Source: Suillus spraguei (Eukaryota > Basidiomycota > Agaricomycetes > Boletales > Suillaceae). From it: DNA of 64,000 nt. The notes under the pieces were generated by a model. That model saw only the letters and a program-made list of their open reading frames with translations, ran no database searches and was not told where the DNA came from. The position numbers and the translations under genes were made by a program. How positions within the stretch are numbered: the stretch's first letter is position 1; each line of letters opens with the position of its first letter. This document shows positions 10,531 through 21,100 of this stretch, piece after piece. The DNA is taken from assembly GCA_016800925.1 (NCBI GenBank), contig JABCPU010000030.1, positions 186,001-250,000 on the forward strand. The letters run 5' to 3'.

Positions 10531-11110
10531 GTGACAAAAATGGGAGAATATGATTCACCATCAATCTGGATAGTGGATGATTACAACAGATAATGTATCT
10601 CTTTTTTAGGCTTATAGTCCCATTTTGATATATCCAACCCCCATTGTATTAATACCTCTCCCCGTCAAATATTGTTCTCTAGTCTTTTTGACCCAGTGTG
10701 AAGTCTTCGTTCTCATCCCTCGCCCCTAGTCCGAGCCTCGTCAGATCTTGATATTATTCGGATCCATGCAAGTAGATGCTGGATCTGCCGTACATACTCC
10801 ACTTATCGATGTGGAGCAACCCGTACCCCTGAGTGACTTATGATCAGTGTTTGGCCGCATTCAGTTGTTTACTTGGTCTGCACGCGGGACAATATAAACT
10901 GCCTCAAGGCAGACATGGCAGTCCATGGTTCAAGGGTTCTTCATTCTTAACCTGAATCTCACAAGACTTGCTCGAGCAAGCAGCGTTATTTGTTGATTTG
11001 TTTCCAAAGCATACACATACCAGTAAGTTTTTCCAGCTCAAGAGATGGGAGAATAATGTGATGTGACCATTAACAGGGCTACACCTCACCATTGTCGAGC
11101 AAAGTCAGAG
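10531..11110. other. Upstream region of the IRG-like gene
   Basis: No repeat or gene recognised. It should contain the promoter and 5' UTR of the GTPase gene. A 5' UTR intron is possible (pyrimidine stretches and AG near 11015-11050) but not demonstrable. Confidence 0.4.
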
Positions 11111-13010
11111 ATGGGATGTGCTGGGAGTTGGCCAAAAAAGCCCAATCCAACCCTTGAGAAGATAGAAGTGCGCCAGAATGCAGGGATAACTGTTATGCAA
11201 GCTGAAGAGGTTGTTGAGGCCGCCAGAGAACAGATTGCTGGGCTCAACAGGTCGGATCAAAACTCACAGGAAGATGGCATGGCGGCTGAGCAGGCCACCT
11301 CTCAAGCTGCGGCAGTCGTAAAGGATCAGGCCCAAAAGGAAATAGAGGTGACAGCCGAAACCGAACCTGCCGTCAATGAAGTTCGCTTATCTGCGGAAGC
11401 CGCTGCTGGTACTACCAGCGAAGAAGCAAAACAGAGAGCAGTGGAAGCAGAGGAAGAGCGGATGCAACCTGCTGCTGTCCAAGAACAAGCCAAACAAGAT
11501 GCCCAGGCTGTCCAGGAGCAGGCCAATAAACTACAGGAGACTGCCGATGAGAAGAAGAAAGTGGCTGCCAACCAGGAGGCGGCCAACATGACGAAGAAAG
11601 TGGCAGAAGAGAAAATAAGGGCTGCCAATGTTGTCAAGGAGGAGGCTGAATGCAAGTTGAAAGAAGGCATTCAACCTGTGGTGACTCCCACACCTGAAGA
11701 AGTTAGCACTGCCAAGCAGAGAGTTCAATATCACGAGGACCTTTTCCACTTTGCAGTAGCCGGGGTGGCAGGAGGAGGGAAATCATCTCTCATCAATGCC
11801 TTCTGCAGTTTGTGTAATAACGACATCGGAGCTGCTGCTGTTGGCATTGTCGAAACAACGCTAGCCATAGCTAGGATCCCTCACCCCAATGCAGTATACC
11901 CTCTTGTCTGGTATGATATCCCAGGTGCAGGCACACTCAAAGTCCCAGACTGGCAGTACTTCAATGTCCAAGGACTTTACGTCTTTGATGGCATCATCGT
12001 CCTGTTCGATAATCGCTTCACCATGACCGACATCGCCATCCTCACCAATTGCAGGCGATTCGATATCCCTACGTACATTGTGCGCTCTAAGGCAGATCAG
12101 CATATCTCCAACATCATGATCAATATGGGGTACAACAGCGATGACAATGAGAACAAAGGCCAGAAGAAGAGGCTGTACCGGGCTGCATGGCAGCATTTCA
12201 TTCAGCAGACGTGCCAGAGCGTGAAAGACAACTTGAAGAATGCCGATATACCTGACCAAAGGGTTTACATCATTTCGAATCAAACGATGACCAATGTCGT
12301 GAAGAGAAAGGAGGCAAAGAACATCATCGAGGAGATTGAGTTGTTGGACGACTTGATCCAAGAAGCCCAGACCAGGCGAGGATTCAGACTCCGCGATGCT
12401 GAAGTGGCAACAATTATGAAAGAGGGAGGAATAAAACAACTACTTGCATTCAAGCGTTGGTCACAATCCAATTCATCCTTTGTGAATACACAAGGGTTTG
12501 AGGCCACAGAGGTACCTACAGAGCAAGCCCGAGAGGATGCTCAGCGGCAAGCCAGAAAAGATGCCGAGGATACCAGAACACATATTGCTGAGCTCACGAG
12601 GTTGAATCAAGAAATGCAGCAAAACTTGAAGGATGCTGGGGATACCAGAGCACAGATCGCCGAGCTCAACAGGTTGAATCAAGAAATACAGCAAAACTTG
12701 AATGCCGCAGTGCAGGCGCAGAAGATGCTGGGGTTTCTTGTGCACATGTTGCCGAGCACATCAAGTCGAACCAAGAAATCTAGCAAACGTTCAGTAGCCC
12801 AGCGCTTCACAGGCTGCAGAGCTAAAGCATCGGTGAGTCTTTTTTTTATATCAGTGCATGCGAACTAACTGCAGTGTATTACTACAGCCAAAAACAAATG
12901 TATTGACGGTGGTTGCTATGAGTGATGCTCAAAGCAACACTGAGGATACTGAAGAGGAGTTCTTTGGACCCGATGGAGATGAGGAGTGGACCAGGACAAC
13001 GCATGCTTAG
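11111..13010 (+). CDS. IRG-like (interferon-inducible type) GTPase with coiled coils
   Basis: Two exons (11111-12832, 12888-13010) encode about 614 aa. The 55-nt intron has GTGAGT, a CTAAC branch site and CAG. The first ATG of the open frame is 11063, but the ATG at 11111 gives MGCAGSW, a strong N-myristoylation plus S-acylation motif, so I prefer it. Residues 30-205 are Ala/Glu/Gln-rich coiled coil. The G domain follows: P-loop GVAGGGKSS (about 217-225), DIPGAG as G3 (about 268), and SKAD as G4 (about 325), with the GAAAVGIVETT and VWYDIPGAG layout of IRG proteins. A second coiled coil (about 450-540) contains a tandem duplication of about 25 residues (AELTRLNQEMQQN / AELNRLNQEIQQN). The acidic tail is in exon 2. 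IRGs are membrane-remodelling, immunity-linked GTPases in animals; the role of fungal relatives is unknown. It lies alone in a transposon island. Confidence 0.8.
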
Positions 13011-13430
13011 CAGTGTGTTACAGCAGACGGTACTAGTAGTCCGAGTCATGCTGGTTTTTTTCATTATTTTTTACTTTCACTCTGCGTCATCTGCATCACT
13101 CCCTGTGTACTAGTAATGCCTATCATCCAATTCATTGTCTATCGATGTAGCTCGATTGCAAGTGTAAAAGCTACTTGTAACGAGATCAAATGCATATCAA
13201 TTTGTAAATATTATTATATTACTACAGTTGAAATGGTCATAATGCATATGGTAACAATGCATAAATCTCATAATGCATCAACTTTTGTGGATCCCGATGT
13301 TGTTCCCAAGTAATTGGACGCATAACGCATAATGCATAATGCATAATGTTTGTATACCCAATATGCATTATGAGTATTGATTTGATAGGGTGGCACACAT
13401 GTACAATAACATAGCGCATAAATTTATTGT
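13011..13430. other. AT-rich 3' flank with CATAATGCAT-type repeats
   Basis: No gene. Four tandem copies of GCATAAY lie at 13320-13347, among other CATAATGCAT words at 13240-13380. The same words occur in the ends of the pogo element at 18443-19456, so this may be the relic of a related non-autonomous element. Confidence 0.5.
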
Positions 13431-14267
13431 CGTGCTTCAGTGGTATTGTGTTAAGACTGTACTCAAGGGTAGAGAGATCCGAAGGGCTTTGGCCTCAGTT
13501 CGTACACTGTGCCCCTTTCTCGAGTAATGCCCCTTATTTCAGGGAGGAGTTATTCGTCCGAAGACCCGGAAGGGGTTGCGTGATGGATCCGGGTGTCCGA
13601 AGGTGTCGGATATAACACGTCCGAAGGTAATTCGGAACGTAAGGAGAGGACAGAGATTAAGGCTAGTTTCGGAACAAGTTCCTAACTAGAAACTAACGGA
13701 GATGGACTATCCGAAGATAGAGTCGGAGGTATAGACTATAGGAGTCAATCCTAAGTCTCGGAAGGTGACTTAAAGCGGAGAGTGGCTTAAGTCCGGAGGA
13801 GGCAGAATGAGTAGAATCTAAGATGATATTCGAACTAAGGTTCTACGGAGATCTACAAGTGGTTTATATACAGTAAGTATCTAAGACGGATAATTAGCAA
13901 GTCCGGGACCGAGGGCTATGTACGAAGTGTAACGGAAGTCTATTAGTTATTGCACAGCGGATCAGTAAGCATGAATCGGAAATGAACACAGGAAACGGAT
14001 CAGTAACACAGGACGGGAATATAAACAGCCGGAGTACCGGTAGTAGGAGAAATGACGAAAGGAGATAGACGCAGATGTTCACCAGGGAGTTAAGGTGCGA
14101 GAAGTGAGTACATTTGGAAGGGTGGTCCAGACAGGATCTGTGGACCGGACGGATATGGAAACGATCGGATCTGGACGGATATGATCGGATCTGAGATTAG
14201 AAGTATGGTATATGACATATTGTCTCTTTTGACTATGTATAGAAGCCAGCAAGCAATTGAAATGATA
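13431..14267. other. Non-coding repeat remnant with recurring TCCGAAG
   Basis: No gene. TCCGAAG recurs at least five times between 13478 and 13720. TTGGCCTCAG near 13490 resembles 2011-2020. Probably a degraded LTR or similar repeat. Confidence 0.45.
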
Positions 14268-16416
14268 CCATACTACTTGAAAATGTCTCTAAACTTAATG
14301 CGCAAACCTCTTTCTACTGATAAGGGGCCCATACCCTCAAAAGATGGAACTTTAATAATCGGACACCTATTGTTACAGTTGTACGTGCCCCTATTCATTT
14401 TCCATTATCTTCCTACTTGTATATCATGTCACATGACTCTGACTCATATGCTCAATGCATCTGTACAATACATGCCTTCCTTATTAGGATACGCAGTTAC
14501 ATTCTCATGGTTACCTGGTCTGTGCGCGCATATGTACATATATAAGCACAGTGTACTTGTAGTAGATTCCTTACTTTAATCTTACTGGGTTTTACCTGGA
14601 ATCTCCTTTGCTTAGGTCTCCAACCTAAGTCGTCTCTAAGTCTAAGCACTCCTTAGCCTTAGTCTCTATTGTCGCAGAACCTCTCGGACTTGTCCTTGAG
14701 GCCAGACCCTTGATCGTACTCGGAACGCGTTCCTTGTACTTTCACCTTGTCCTCTTCTGGACATTGTAAGAACCTCCCAGCAGACCGTCTGTGTCTTTTC
14801 ACTGTCGCTGGTGACGCCACCCCAGTTCGTAACACCTATAGTGGTGCATTCAGAATATATACAATATTTTAGATCTATATTTACTGAACAATCCAACAAG
14901 AATTGAGCGCTGATGAAGTGAAATAGATAAGAAATTGAGTGTGGGAAACTCAAAAGACCCAAAACATCGAAAATGGTCAGTAGAGTAGTCGGACTTTAAT
15001 GCTGCATCAACTTACATTACCGACACATCACTTTCACATATCTTCTACCCTCAGGGCAAAGTGTAGTGTATGTTCCTTGTATAGTCTAACATGTATTCGA
15101 TTAAAATTCAATCAAATCTTCGACCTATATTATATATAAATGTGACTTTTGTGTGATGTTTGTCAATTGTCACATTTCACACATATGTTCTTTTGCTTCT
15201 CTTTCACTCGGTAATTGATGGATCTTTCTGAAAATATAGATCTACAATATTATATATATTCTGAATATACTCCAGGTGTCCGATTATTAAAGTTCGATGT
15301 TTTGAAGGTATAGGCCCCTTATCAGTAAAAATAGCAAGTATAGACACAATCTCAAACCTCCGGCCCATTTTGAGCTGATCTCTGTCATTAAAAGCAAGTA
15401 TATATATTGTGTTAATGATACATGAACAGTTTTGGATCATGAATGCGATGGCAGAGTAGTCAGAAACATCATAAATATCAAAAATGCGATTTTGTTCAAT
15501 TTTGTTCCTGCAGATCAATGCTATAGGTTGCCTGCGGTAGCTATGTAATAGATACACTCTAAATATGAATATGAATAAACCCCTCACCATCCATGAGGTC
15601 CTGTTCTACAGGAAAAAGTTTCACAGGGGGTAAACCATCAGGAGAGGGGGGATTCACTACACAACAGCATCTTTTCCTATGATCCTGGGCTCCTGAACCA
15701 TTATTCTTATTGTTAAATAGATGCTGGGAATCATTTCAAGAAGTCCATCTACATATAAATAATAAAATGGGAACACATTTTGTGGTTTTCTGAATATATG
15801 CCATATCTCTTGATATAAGACGCTTCAGGGGGTCAAATAAAGACTGGAATCTGTTCATATATGCTACTAAACATTTTTTGAATGCCCCAGGACACTTCTC
15901 TGTCAAAGGGACAAAATTGCGAAAGTGTTCTGTGCCCCAGGTTATGTTGAAAGAGGCCTGGAGGAGAAAGTGCACAAATAAACAAAAAAAACGGTCTATT
16001 ATATTATATTATACATATATATGCTAAGCTACTACTTATATATGAAGAGAAACCTATTGTGGCGTGGTGGTGAAGCTGCAGTGATGTGGGAATAATTGAT
16101 ATTGTGAAGATTCCAAAATGGGCGATGTTTTTGGTGTAGTGGGGAAATTCCCACAGTAGGTGGCCAAAAATGCGGTGTGGGGATTGTGAGGCACGCACCA
16201 AATAGTAGACTCCAAAATGAGTAGAATCATGCCATATTGAGGTGTCAGGCATATTATCCATCGTGGCAGCCATGATGGATAACCTATCAAGTGTCTGTAG
16301 TCCGTGACAAGGAAGCATAACCTGTTGTCTCTAGTTAGCTATGGTTATGGATAATAATGCCAGGAGCAGGTGACCATACTACTTGAAAATGTCTCTAAAC
16401 TTAAAGCGCAAACCTC
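14268..16416 (+). repeat. AT-rich dispersed repeat, copy 2, flanked by 43-bp direct repeats
   Basis: A 43-bp sequence starting CCATACTACTTGAAAATG occurs at 14268-14310 and again at 16374-16416 with one mismatch. Between them lies the second copy of the repeat seen at 9225-10530. Its inner segment 14870-15240 is inverted relative to copy 1. Arms 14317-14370 and 15271-15329 (with sequence around 14840-14880 and 15225-15270) are inverted repeats of each other, which would allow such a flip. A solo gypsy LTR sits inside the left arm. Confidence 0.7.
14371..14834 (+). mobile_element. Solo gypsy LTR with CCTAT target duplication
   Basis: 464 bp from TGTTACAGTTG to TTCGTAACA, flanked by CCTAT on both sides (14366-14370, 14835-14839). 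It contains TATATAAGCAC followed by ACTTTAATCTT, as in the complete element. It resembles the LTR at 49191 more than the 50961 type, suggesting a second LTR subfamily. The internal region was lost by LTR-LTR recombination. Confidence 0.92.
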
Positions 16417-17147
16417 ATGACAAGCACGCTGTATGCAACTGACCTGCAAAGTGGCAGAAAATCACCAAGGACAATCCTCGAACTTCAGCTCATTCTACAG
16501 CCAGTGAACACACTTCTCACCAAAATCTCACACTCTCTGACTGGATGACAGTCTATCATTTTATTGATTCTCATCCTACTGTGACACAAACTGAAATTGT
16601 CGAACACTTCGAAACTCTCAAATCGGGTGCACTCTCTACATTTGATGGTGGTGACTCATCTATTGCAGATGAGGTCCATCGTGAAATCCTTGTTGCAAAC
16701 AGTGAAGTTATTGAAGTTGATTCTGACGACAACGACAACAAAATGGGCCCATCAGTCACACGCAACAATGTGATTTGTGCCAGCAGCTCAAAGATGCAAT
16801 ATGGGGATCCTCAAATTTCACTTGATTTATCTTCACAACTTCGAAATTTTTGTGCTAACCTATGGTGCCAATCACTTAGATACCACTACTTTTGTGCAAG
16901 GTTCCCACCCCCTTTAAAAAACATCAGATTTTTATATGCTCTTGTAGAAATGATCCTTTCAACGAGTAGAGTAAAACCACAAGAGGAATTTTCAATTGGA
17001 TCAAATTTGAGCAAGATTTTTTTTCATGAAGACACTGATTTGGCCACATATAAAACTATGATTCCCTGTCAGTCAAAAGTACATGCCACCATCTCAGGAA
17101 CACGTCTATGTGACTTGTACTTAGTAGAACTAAATTGCTTGACCTGA
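16417..17147 (+). pseudogene. Internally deleted pogo/Tigger transposase (N-terminus joined to C-terminus)
   Basis: The frame starting upstream of the ATG at 16545 reads NLTLSDWMTVYHFIDSHPT and VTQTEIVEHF, the opening helix-turn-helix of basidiomycete pogo/Tigger transposases. It is joined after about 30 residues to the C-terminal acidic region (EVIEVDSDDND) and a DLSSQLRNF segment like that at 18606-19247. The whole DDE catalytic core is missing, so the protein could at most bind DNA. The C-terminal PCNA-type motif of the related copy is degraded here. The ORF end at 17147 is not conserved. Confidence 0.7.
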
Positions 17148-17664
17148 AATTGAGCATCTTTTGTCTCCAGGCCTGTCCGATATGCCTCTATCCAGTGGTG
17201 CATGTGATGCTCCCACAGTCAGATCGTACTGAGCTGCACAGACTGCATTGCCAAGGGCATGTTCTTTTTCAACATCTCGAAAGTGCTGTCACAGTTGTCC
17301 CGGAGGTACTTCTTGACCTTCCCCCAGAAATATTCAATAAAATTGAGTTCGCAGTATGCACAAGCCCTCTGTCACCGTAGCAGTAGCTCGCCTGTCTTGC
17401 TATCCCTATATTTACACCGCTCTCATGCATACCGGTCGCGATTTCTGTTGGGTGAGTAGATCACCATTGATACCTGCCGACACCCAGTGTTAATTATTAG
17501 CACTGTGTCCTCGCTCTCGACATCCGTATCTCTTGCTCACTCTCGTCATTTCAAACAAGCACTTCATGCCACCTCTGCATGACTCATTCAATGACTCGTT
17601 ATATTCGCATGGTATCTACATACTCACACCCTTGTACATGCTTTCAAAGTGTTGCATAGGTCCT

Positions 17665-17805
17665 CTCACCTGCATTCGTTTGTGCTTGCTTGCATTTGTC
17701 TGTGCTCGCCTGCACTTACCTGTACTCTTTTAGACTTGCCTGCACTCATTTGAACTTGTCTGGGCCCACCTGCACTCGTTTTCACTTGCCTGTACTTCCA
17801 CTTCT
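17665..17805 (+). repeat. Degenerate tandem repeat, unit about 15-16 nt
   Basis: Repeated words CTTGCCTGCACTC / CTCGCCTGCACTT / CACCTGCACTCGTTT run for about 140 bp. The frame is not conserved, so this is a decayed minisatellite. Confidence 0.65.
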
Positions 17806-18068
17806 CTCATTCTGGCACCTTTGGGCGTTGTTCGCATATGTTTGAGCCACATCAGCATTTGCTGACATGTGCTGGGCATATGCGTTAAGCACTGGCAACT
17901 GTTGGAATTAAGTAGGCCTCTCGTTCTCCTCAGTATCCGTGACCCGTACTGTACTGTACCCATACCCGACCGGTGTGACATGGGTATAGGCTACTGAACT
18001 TAATAAATTCCATGCTCCGCTACTGAAATTTTTGGGTTCAGTTCAGGTTCGGACCAGAAAAAAACCGA

Positions 18069-18103
18069 ACCGGATCACAGAGAACCGTTCTCTGTGGTCC
18101 GGT
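18069..18103. repeat. Fold-back hairpin
   Basis: ACCGGATCACAGAGAAC and GTTCTCTGTGGTCCGGT form a 17-bp stem with one T/G wobble and a one-base loop. The flanks add weaker complementarity (CAGTTCAGGTTCGG / GAACCCAGAACCGG), so it may be a small fold-back transposon. Confidence 0.6.
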
Positions 18104-18442
18104 TCTGGGTTCAGTGATTTTGTAGAACCAAACTGATGGTCCAAACCAGACCGCGGCAGCACTAAAATTTATTATTATTTAGTACATAACCTTTGGTTAT
18201 CCTTCCATTGTAGGTTGGTGAAATGAAACTGCACTCAAGTATTCTGTGGGTGTCATTGGACACTGAACGCTGAGCAACCACTGAGCAGTGATTACATGTT
18301 CGCGATTGATACACCGCTCACTGCCGAAAAGCTATGGTACAGGCTACTTAGAGGTGTCAATTAGCCCTTACATTCATATCACAACTTTCGCACTTAAAAC
18401 CAAATCTCTCACACAGAGTGCGAAAGTTGTGGTATAAATATA

Positions 18443-19456
18443 CAGTACACTTTTTCATAACGCATAACGTCGGGACCCCTCCCAGGCTATGCATTATCAC
18501 CCCTTATGCATTTACCAAGTTGTGTGACATATGTGACACATTGTGATGCCATGTGACCTTCCTCAAGAGTGTGACAGCTGAGAGCAATACAAAACATATC
18601 ATTTTCTATTTACCGCCGAAGTACGAATCTATTGTTATCTGCTTTGCTCCGCGAATTTCCTCTCTGCGCACACAAGCCCTAAATGCCCGCAGCCGTTTTG
18701 AGAGATCAAATGAGAGCTTGAGTTCACCAAATTGAAGGCAAGCATCTTCAAGTTGCTGGCACAGCGTGAATACTTGCGTGAAAGTGTACTCCAGCGTCGC
18801 GTTTCCATCTTCGTCACCGTCCTCGCTATCTGAATCCACCTCCATGATATCCCCCTTTTCAATTGCCATTTGTCTTCGAACTTCCTCGACAATCTTGTTG
18901 TCCCCACCTGGAAACTCGTAATCATGATCACCAACTTCCCTCTCTTCAACAGGGTCCAAAAGCTCTTCGATTGTGGGTGGCTCGCCAAAAATTCGGTCAC
19001 GAGACTTCAGACCGCCAACTGAATCCATGAGTTCAATCTCGAGGGTTGTAACTTGGGTGGGTATCTTTGGACATGCGGGAATCCGGATCTTGAGGCCAGT
19101 TCGTTGAGATGCAGTAGTAGCTAGTGTACCAACAGCTTCATGTGCAGTAGCTATGTCACCCTCGGCATCCATAACTGCCTTCAAATTTGCGGGTCTTATT
19201 GGACATGCAAGAGGAGAACAAAGACAAATTTTGACACCGCTATGCACTTGAGATAGTCTAAACTACATTAGTATAGGTGCTGACAGTGACTGATGCTGAC
19301 CCGAACACGGCCTCATAATGCATAAATCAGCCCGGAGGCTTATGCGTTATGCGTTTCGCATGCATATTGCCCGCGTCCCTCAACGGGACCCACCCAAAGG
19401 TGATGCATTATCAAAATTATGCATTATGGGGCCATGCATGATGAAAAAGTGTACTG
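18443..19456 (-). mobile_element. Non-autonomous pogo/Tigger element, 1014 bp
   Basis: The ends are perfect inverted repeats (CAGTACACTTTTTCAT and its complement) flanked by TA on both sides. The TIR complementarity continues into the TATA flank. Tc1/mariner-pogo elements insert at TA and begin CAGT, so the assignment is firm. Inside is only the C-terminal part of a transposase on the minus strand. CGCATAACGCATAA and TAATGCAT words line both subterminal regions. Confidence 0.85.
18606..19247 (-). CDS. Pogo/Tigger transposase C-terminal domain with PIP-box-like end
   Basis: The 213-aa frame has no HTH and no DDE core. It matches the part after the catalytic domain of basidiomycete Tigger transposases: an acidic EVDSDSEDGDEDG segment, then QLEDACLQFGELKLSFDLSK and LRAFRACVRREE. 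It ends in QITIDSYFGGK, fitting the PCNA-interacting pattern Q-x-x-I-x-x-Y-F. The Drosophila pogo transposase is known to bind PCNA. The frame begins upstream of any obvious domain start, so the true start is unclear; it may be untranslated debris. Confidence 0.6.
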   Translation of the reverse strand: MHSGVKICLCSPLACPIRPANLKAVMDAEGDIATAHEAVGTLATTASQRTGLKIRIPACPKIPTQVTTLEIELMDSVGGLKSRDRIFGEPPTIEELLDPVEEREVGDHDYEFPGGDNKIVEEVRRQMAIEKGDIMEVDSDSEDGDEDGNATLEYTFTQVFTLCQQLEDACLQFGELKLSFDLSKRLRAFRACVRREEIRGAKQITIDSYFGGK

Positions 19457-19458
19457 TA

Positions 19459-20134
19459 TATCAGGGCTTATTTGCACCTCTACCATTTTTGGGCTGTATC
19501 GTAGGCAGTGAGCAGTGAGAGTATCATGTCTTGTACATGCTGCTGTCGCAAATTTAATTACTTGCCGTTCCACACGGTAGTGTACCGTCGCGTCGCCGAC
19601 TTTTCAGCCTATGGTGTGCAAGCAATCCAGGGACCAGGGGTCAGCGTACCACGCAGCTAAGTTGCAGGTTTGCTTCACGCGGTCACTATCATGATGTGAT
19701 ATGCTCATGGTAAGTCGCCTCGTCCATGCTGTTGACGCGTACGGCTACGTCCTTATGATGGATGTTGTCCTCCTATGTATTCTTGTCTGCCTTTGGTATT
19801 ACACCGCGGCCAAGTAAGACTTTAAATCATTGTCTGGCGAAGGCATCCGAGGCTATTGTGACATATCATGGACGAACGCTGGCGCCAAGCATCACAGATG
19901 TCGCTAAGCTTGAGATGGACGTAAAATATGGCCAAATGCTACGCCAATGGTCTTCAAGACAATAGTATCACCGTCAGATGTAGTTCGTACAGAGGGGATG
20001 TGGCCTGAGTGCATTCTACGCCAGATCTGAGCATGTGTATTATCATTATGGTTACTCCGTAAAAATGATGGCGGTTCACTAAAGTAATGACAAAAATCCT
20101 GCTTACTCAAAGCAATGACCTAGATGCACAAACG
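19459..20134. other. Intergenic, no feature recognised
   Basis: No conserved frame or repeat recognised. The right part should contain the 3' UTR of the TMEM70-like gene. Confidence 0.5.
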
Positions 20135-21008
20135 TCACAGCAGCTCCTCATGCACATTGAAGTATCTGCACATGTAATGTTAGCTCTCTGCGTACGCAAC
20201 TGATGAGGATTGCGTACCGCACAACCTTTCCCGTTCCGCGGCATGTTCCTGCACCATCATTTTCCCATCTCACAATCCACCGTCCCACAATCTTGCCCGC
20301 AGAATTGAAAGTCTCCGCTATCGTTTCTTCCTCGCCAGGTGCGCCACCTTTCATCGCCATGAGAGCGTCCTCTTTTGACGATGGCAGTTGGACACTTTGC
20401 GCGAGCTCCCACTTTGCAAATGGTCGCTTCGTGTCTACCAGGAAATCAGCGTCGTACACACGCGTGACGAGCCTTTGTAGCGCAAGCGTGAGCGTGGTCA
20501 TCTCGATGCCTTCGATGTTGCCATTGTCGGCTGGCGAAAGCTTTTGCAGGTCAACGACATAGGGTGCGCCGGACCATCCAACGAGGGCGGTCGAGATAGA
20601 GCTCGTGGAAAGTGCGGTTGTTGCCAGAACGATTCGAGCAGATATAGGGAGCGACGATTCGACAATGAAGATGAATGGGGTCATAATACATGACAGGCCC
20701 AAGGATGATAGGGAGAAAATTTTGAGACGACGGAATGTCTGTGTAAGTGGACCATGGTAAGCAACCGGCTCAGCTTGGCTGTCTCCGGAACTTTTTGTCA
20801 ACAACGTAGCATCGTCTGCGGTTAGAGGGGATGTTGAAAGACGTCGGCTCTGAACACTGAGTTGTGGCCGCTGCTGCGGACCACCGTGGCAGGATGGAGA
20901 CCAAGACCGTGAAGCTTGTGTGGATCTACAACAAACCACGGAATTATTGAATGAAGCAAGCCGATGGGCTCGATAGCCAGCTGACCTGAAAATGGTGGAC
21001 TTCAACAT
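20135..21008 (-). CDS. TMEM70-like mitochondrial inner membrane protein
   Basis: Two exons (21008-20218, 20165-20135) encode about 273 aa. The 52-nt intron (20166-20217) has GTACGC, CTAAC and CAG. Splicing replaces an unconserved read-through tail with the conserved-looking end RYFNVHEELL. The N-terminus is rich in Arg/Ser/Ala with few acids, as in a mitochondrial presequence. The family core starts at VAYHGPLTQTFRRLK and is followed by two hydrophobic segments (about 92-112 and 120-145) that form a hairpin membrane anchor. In animals TMEM70 helps assemble ATP synthase subunit c; the fungal role is inferred only. Its start is 92 bp from the divergent DCTN5 start. A 60-nt in-frame segment near codons 8-27 could be a second intron. 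Confidence 0.75.
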
Positions 21009-21100
21009 GACAATGGAGGTTGGTTATCACGTATTTGTATATGTTCACTGGTATCCAAGTTGGCGTCAGCGACGGCCGGCGTTTTGCGTTATTAGCCTCG
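21009..21100. promoter_or_regulatory. 92-bp bidirectional promoter TMEM70-like / DCTN5
   Basis: Only 92 bp separate the two divergent start codons, so both 5' UTRs and promoters must share it or overlap the genes. It contains a GC-rich GTCAGCGACGGCCGGCG stretch. No TATA box is evident. Confidence 0.55.

Larger units (their letters stand above)
17148..18442. other. Non-coding region with minisatellite and fold-back repeats
   Basis: No gene recognised. It contains a degenerate tandem array (about 17665-17805), a fold-back (18069-18103) and the inverted pair 18376-18394 / 18417-18435 (ACAACTTTCGCACT and its complement). Confidence 0.5.

Noticed and set aside
11326..12745. Minus-strand and alternate frames inside the IRG-like gene
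   Set aside because: Low-complexity shadows of the Ala/Glu-rich coding sequence.
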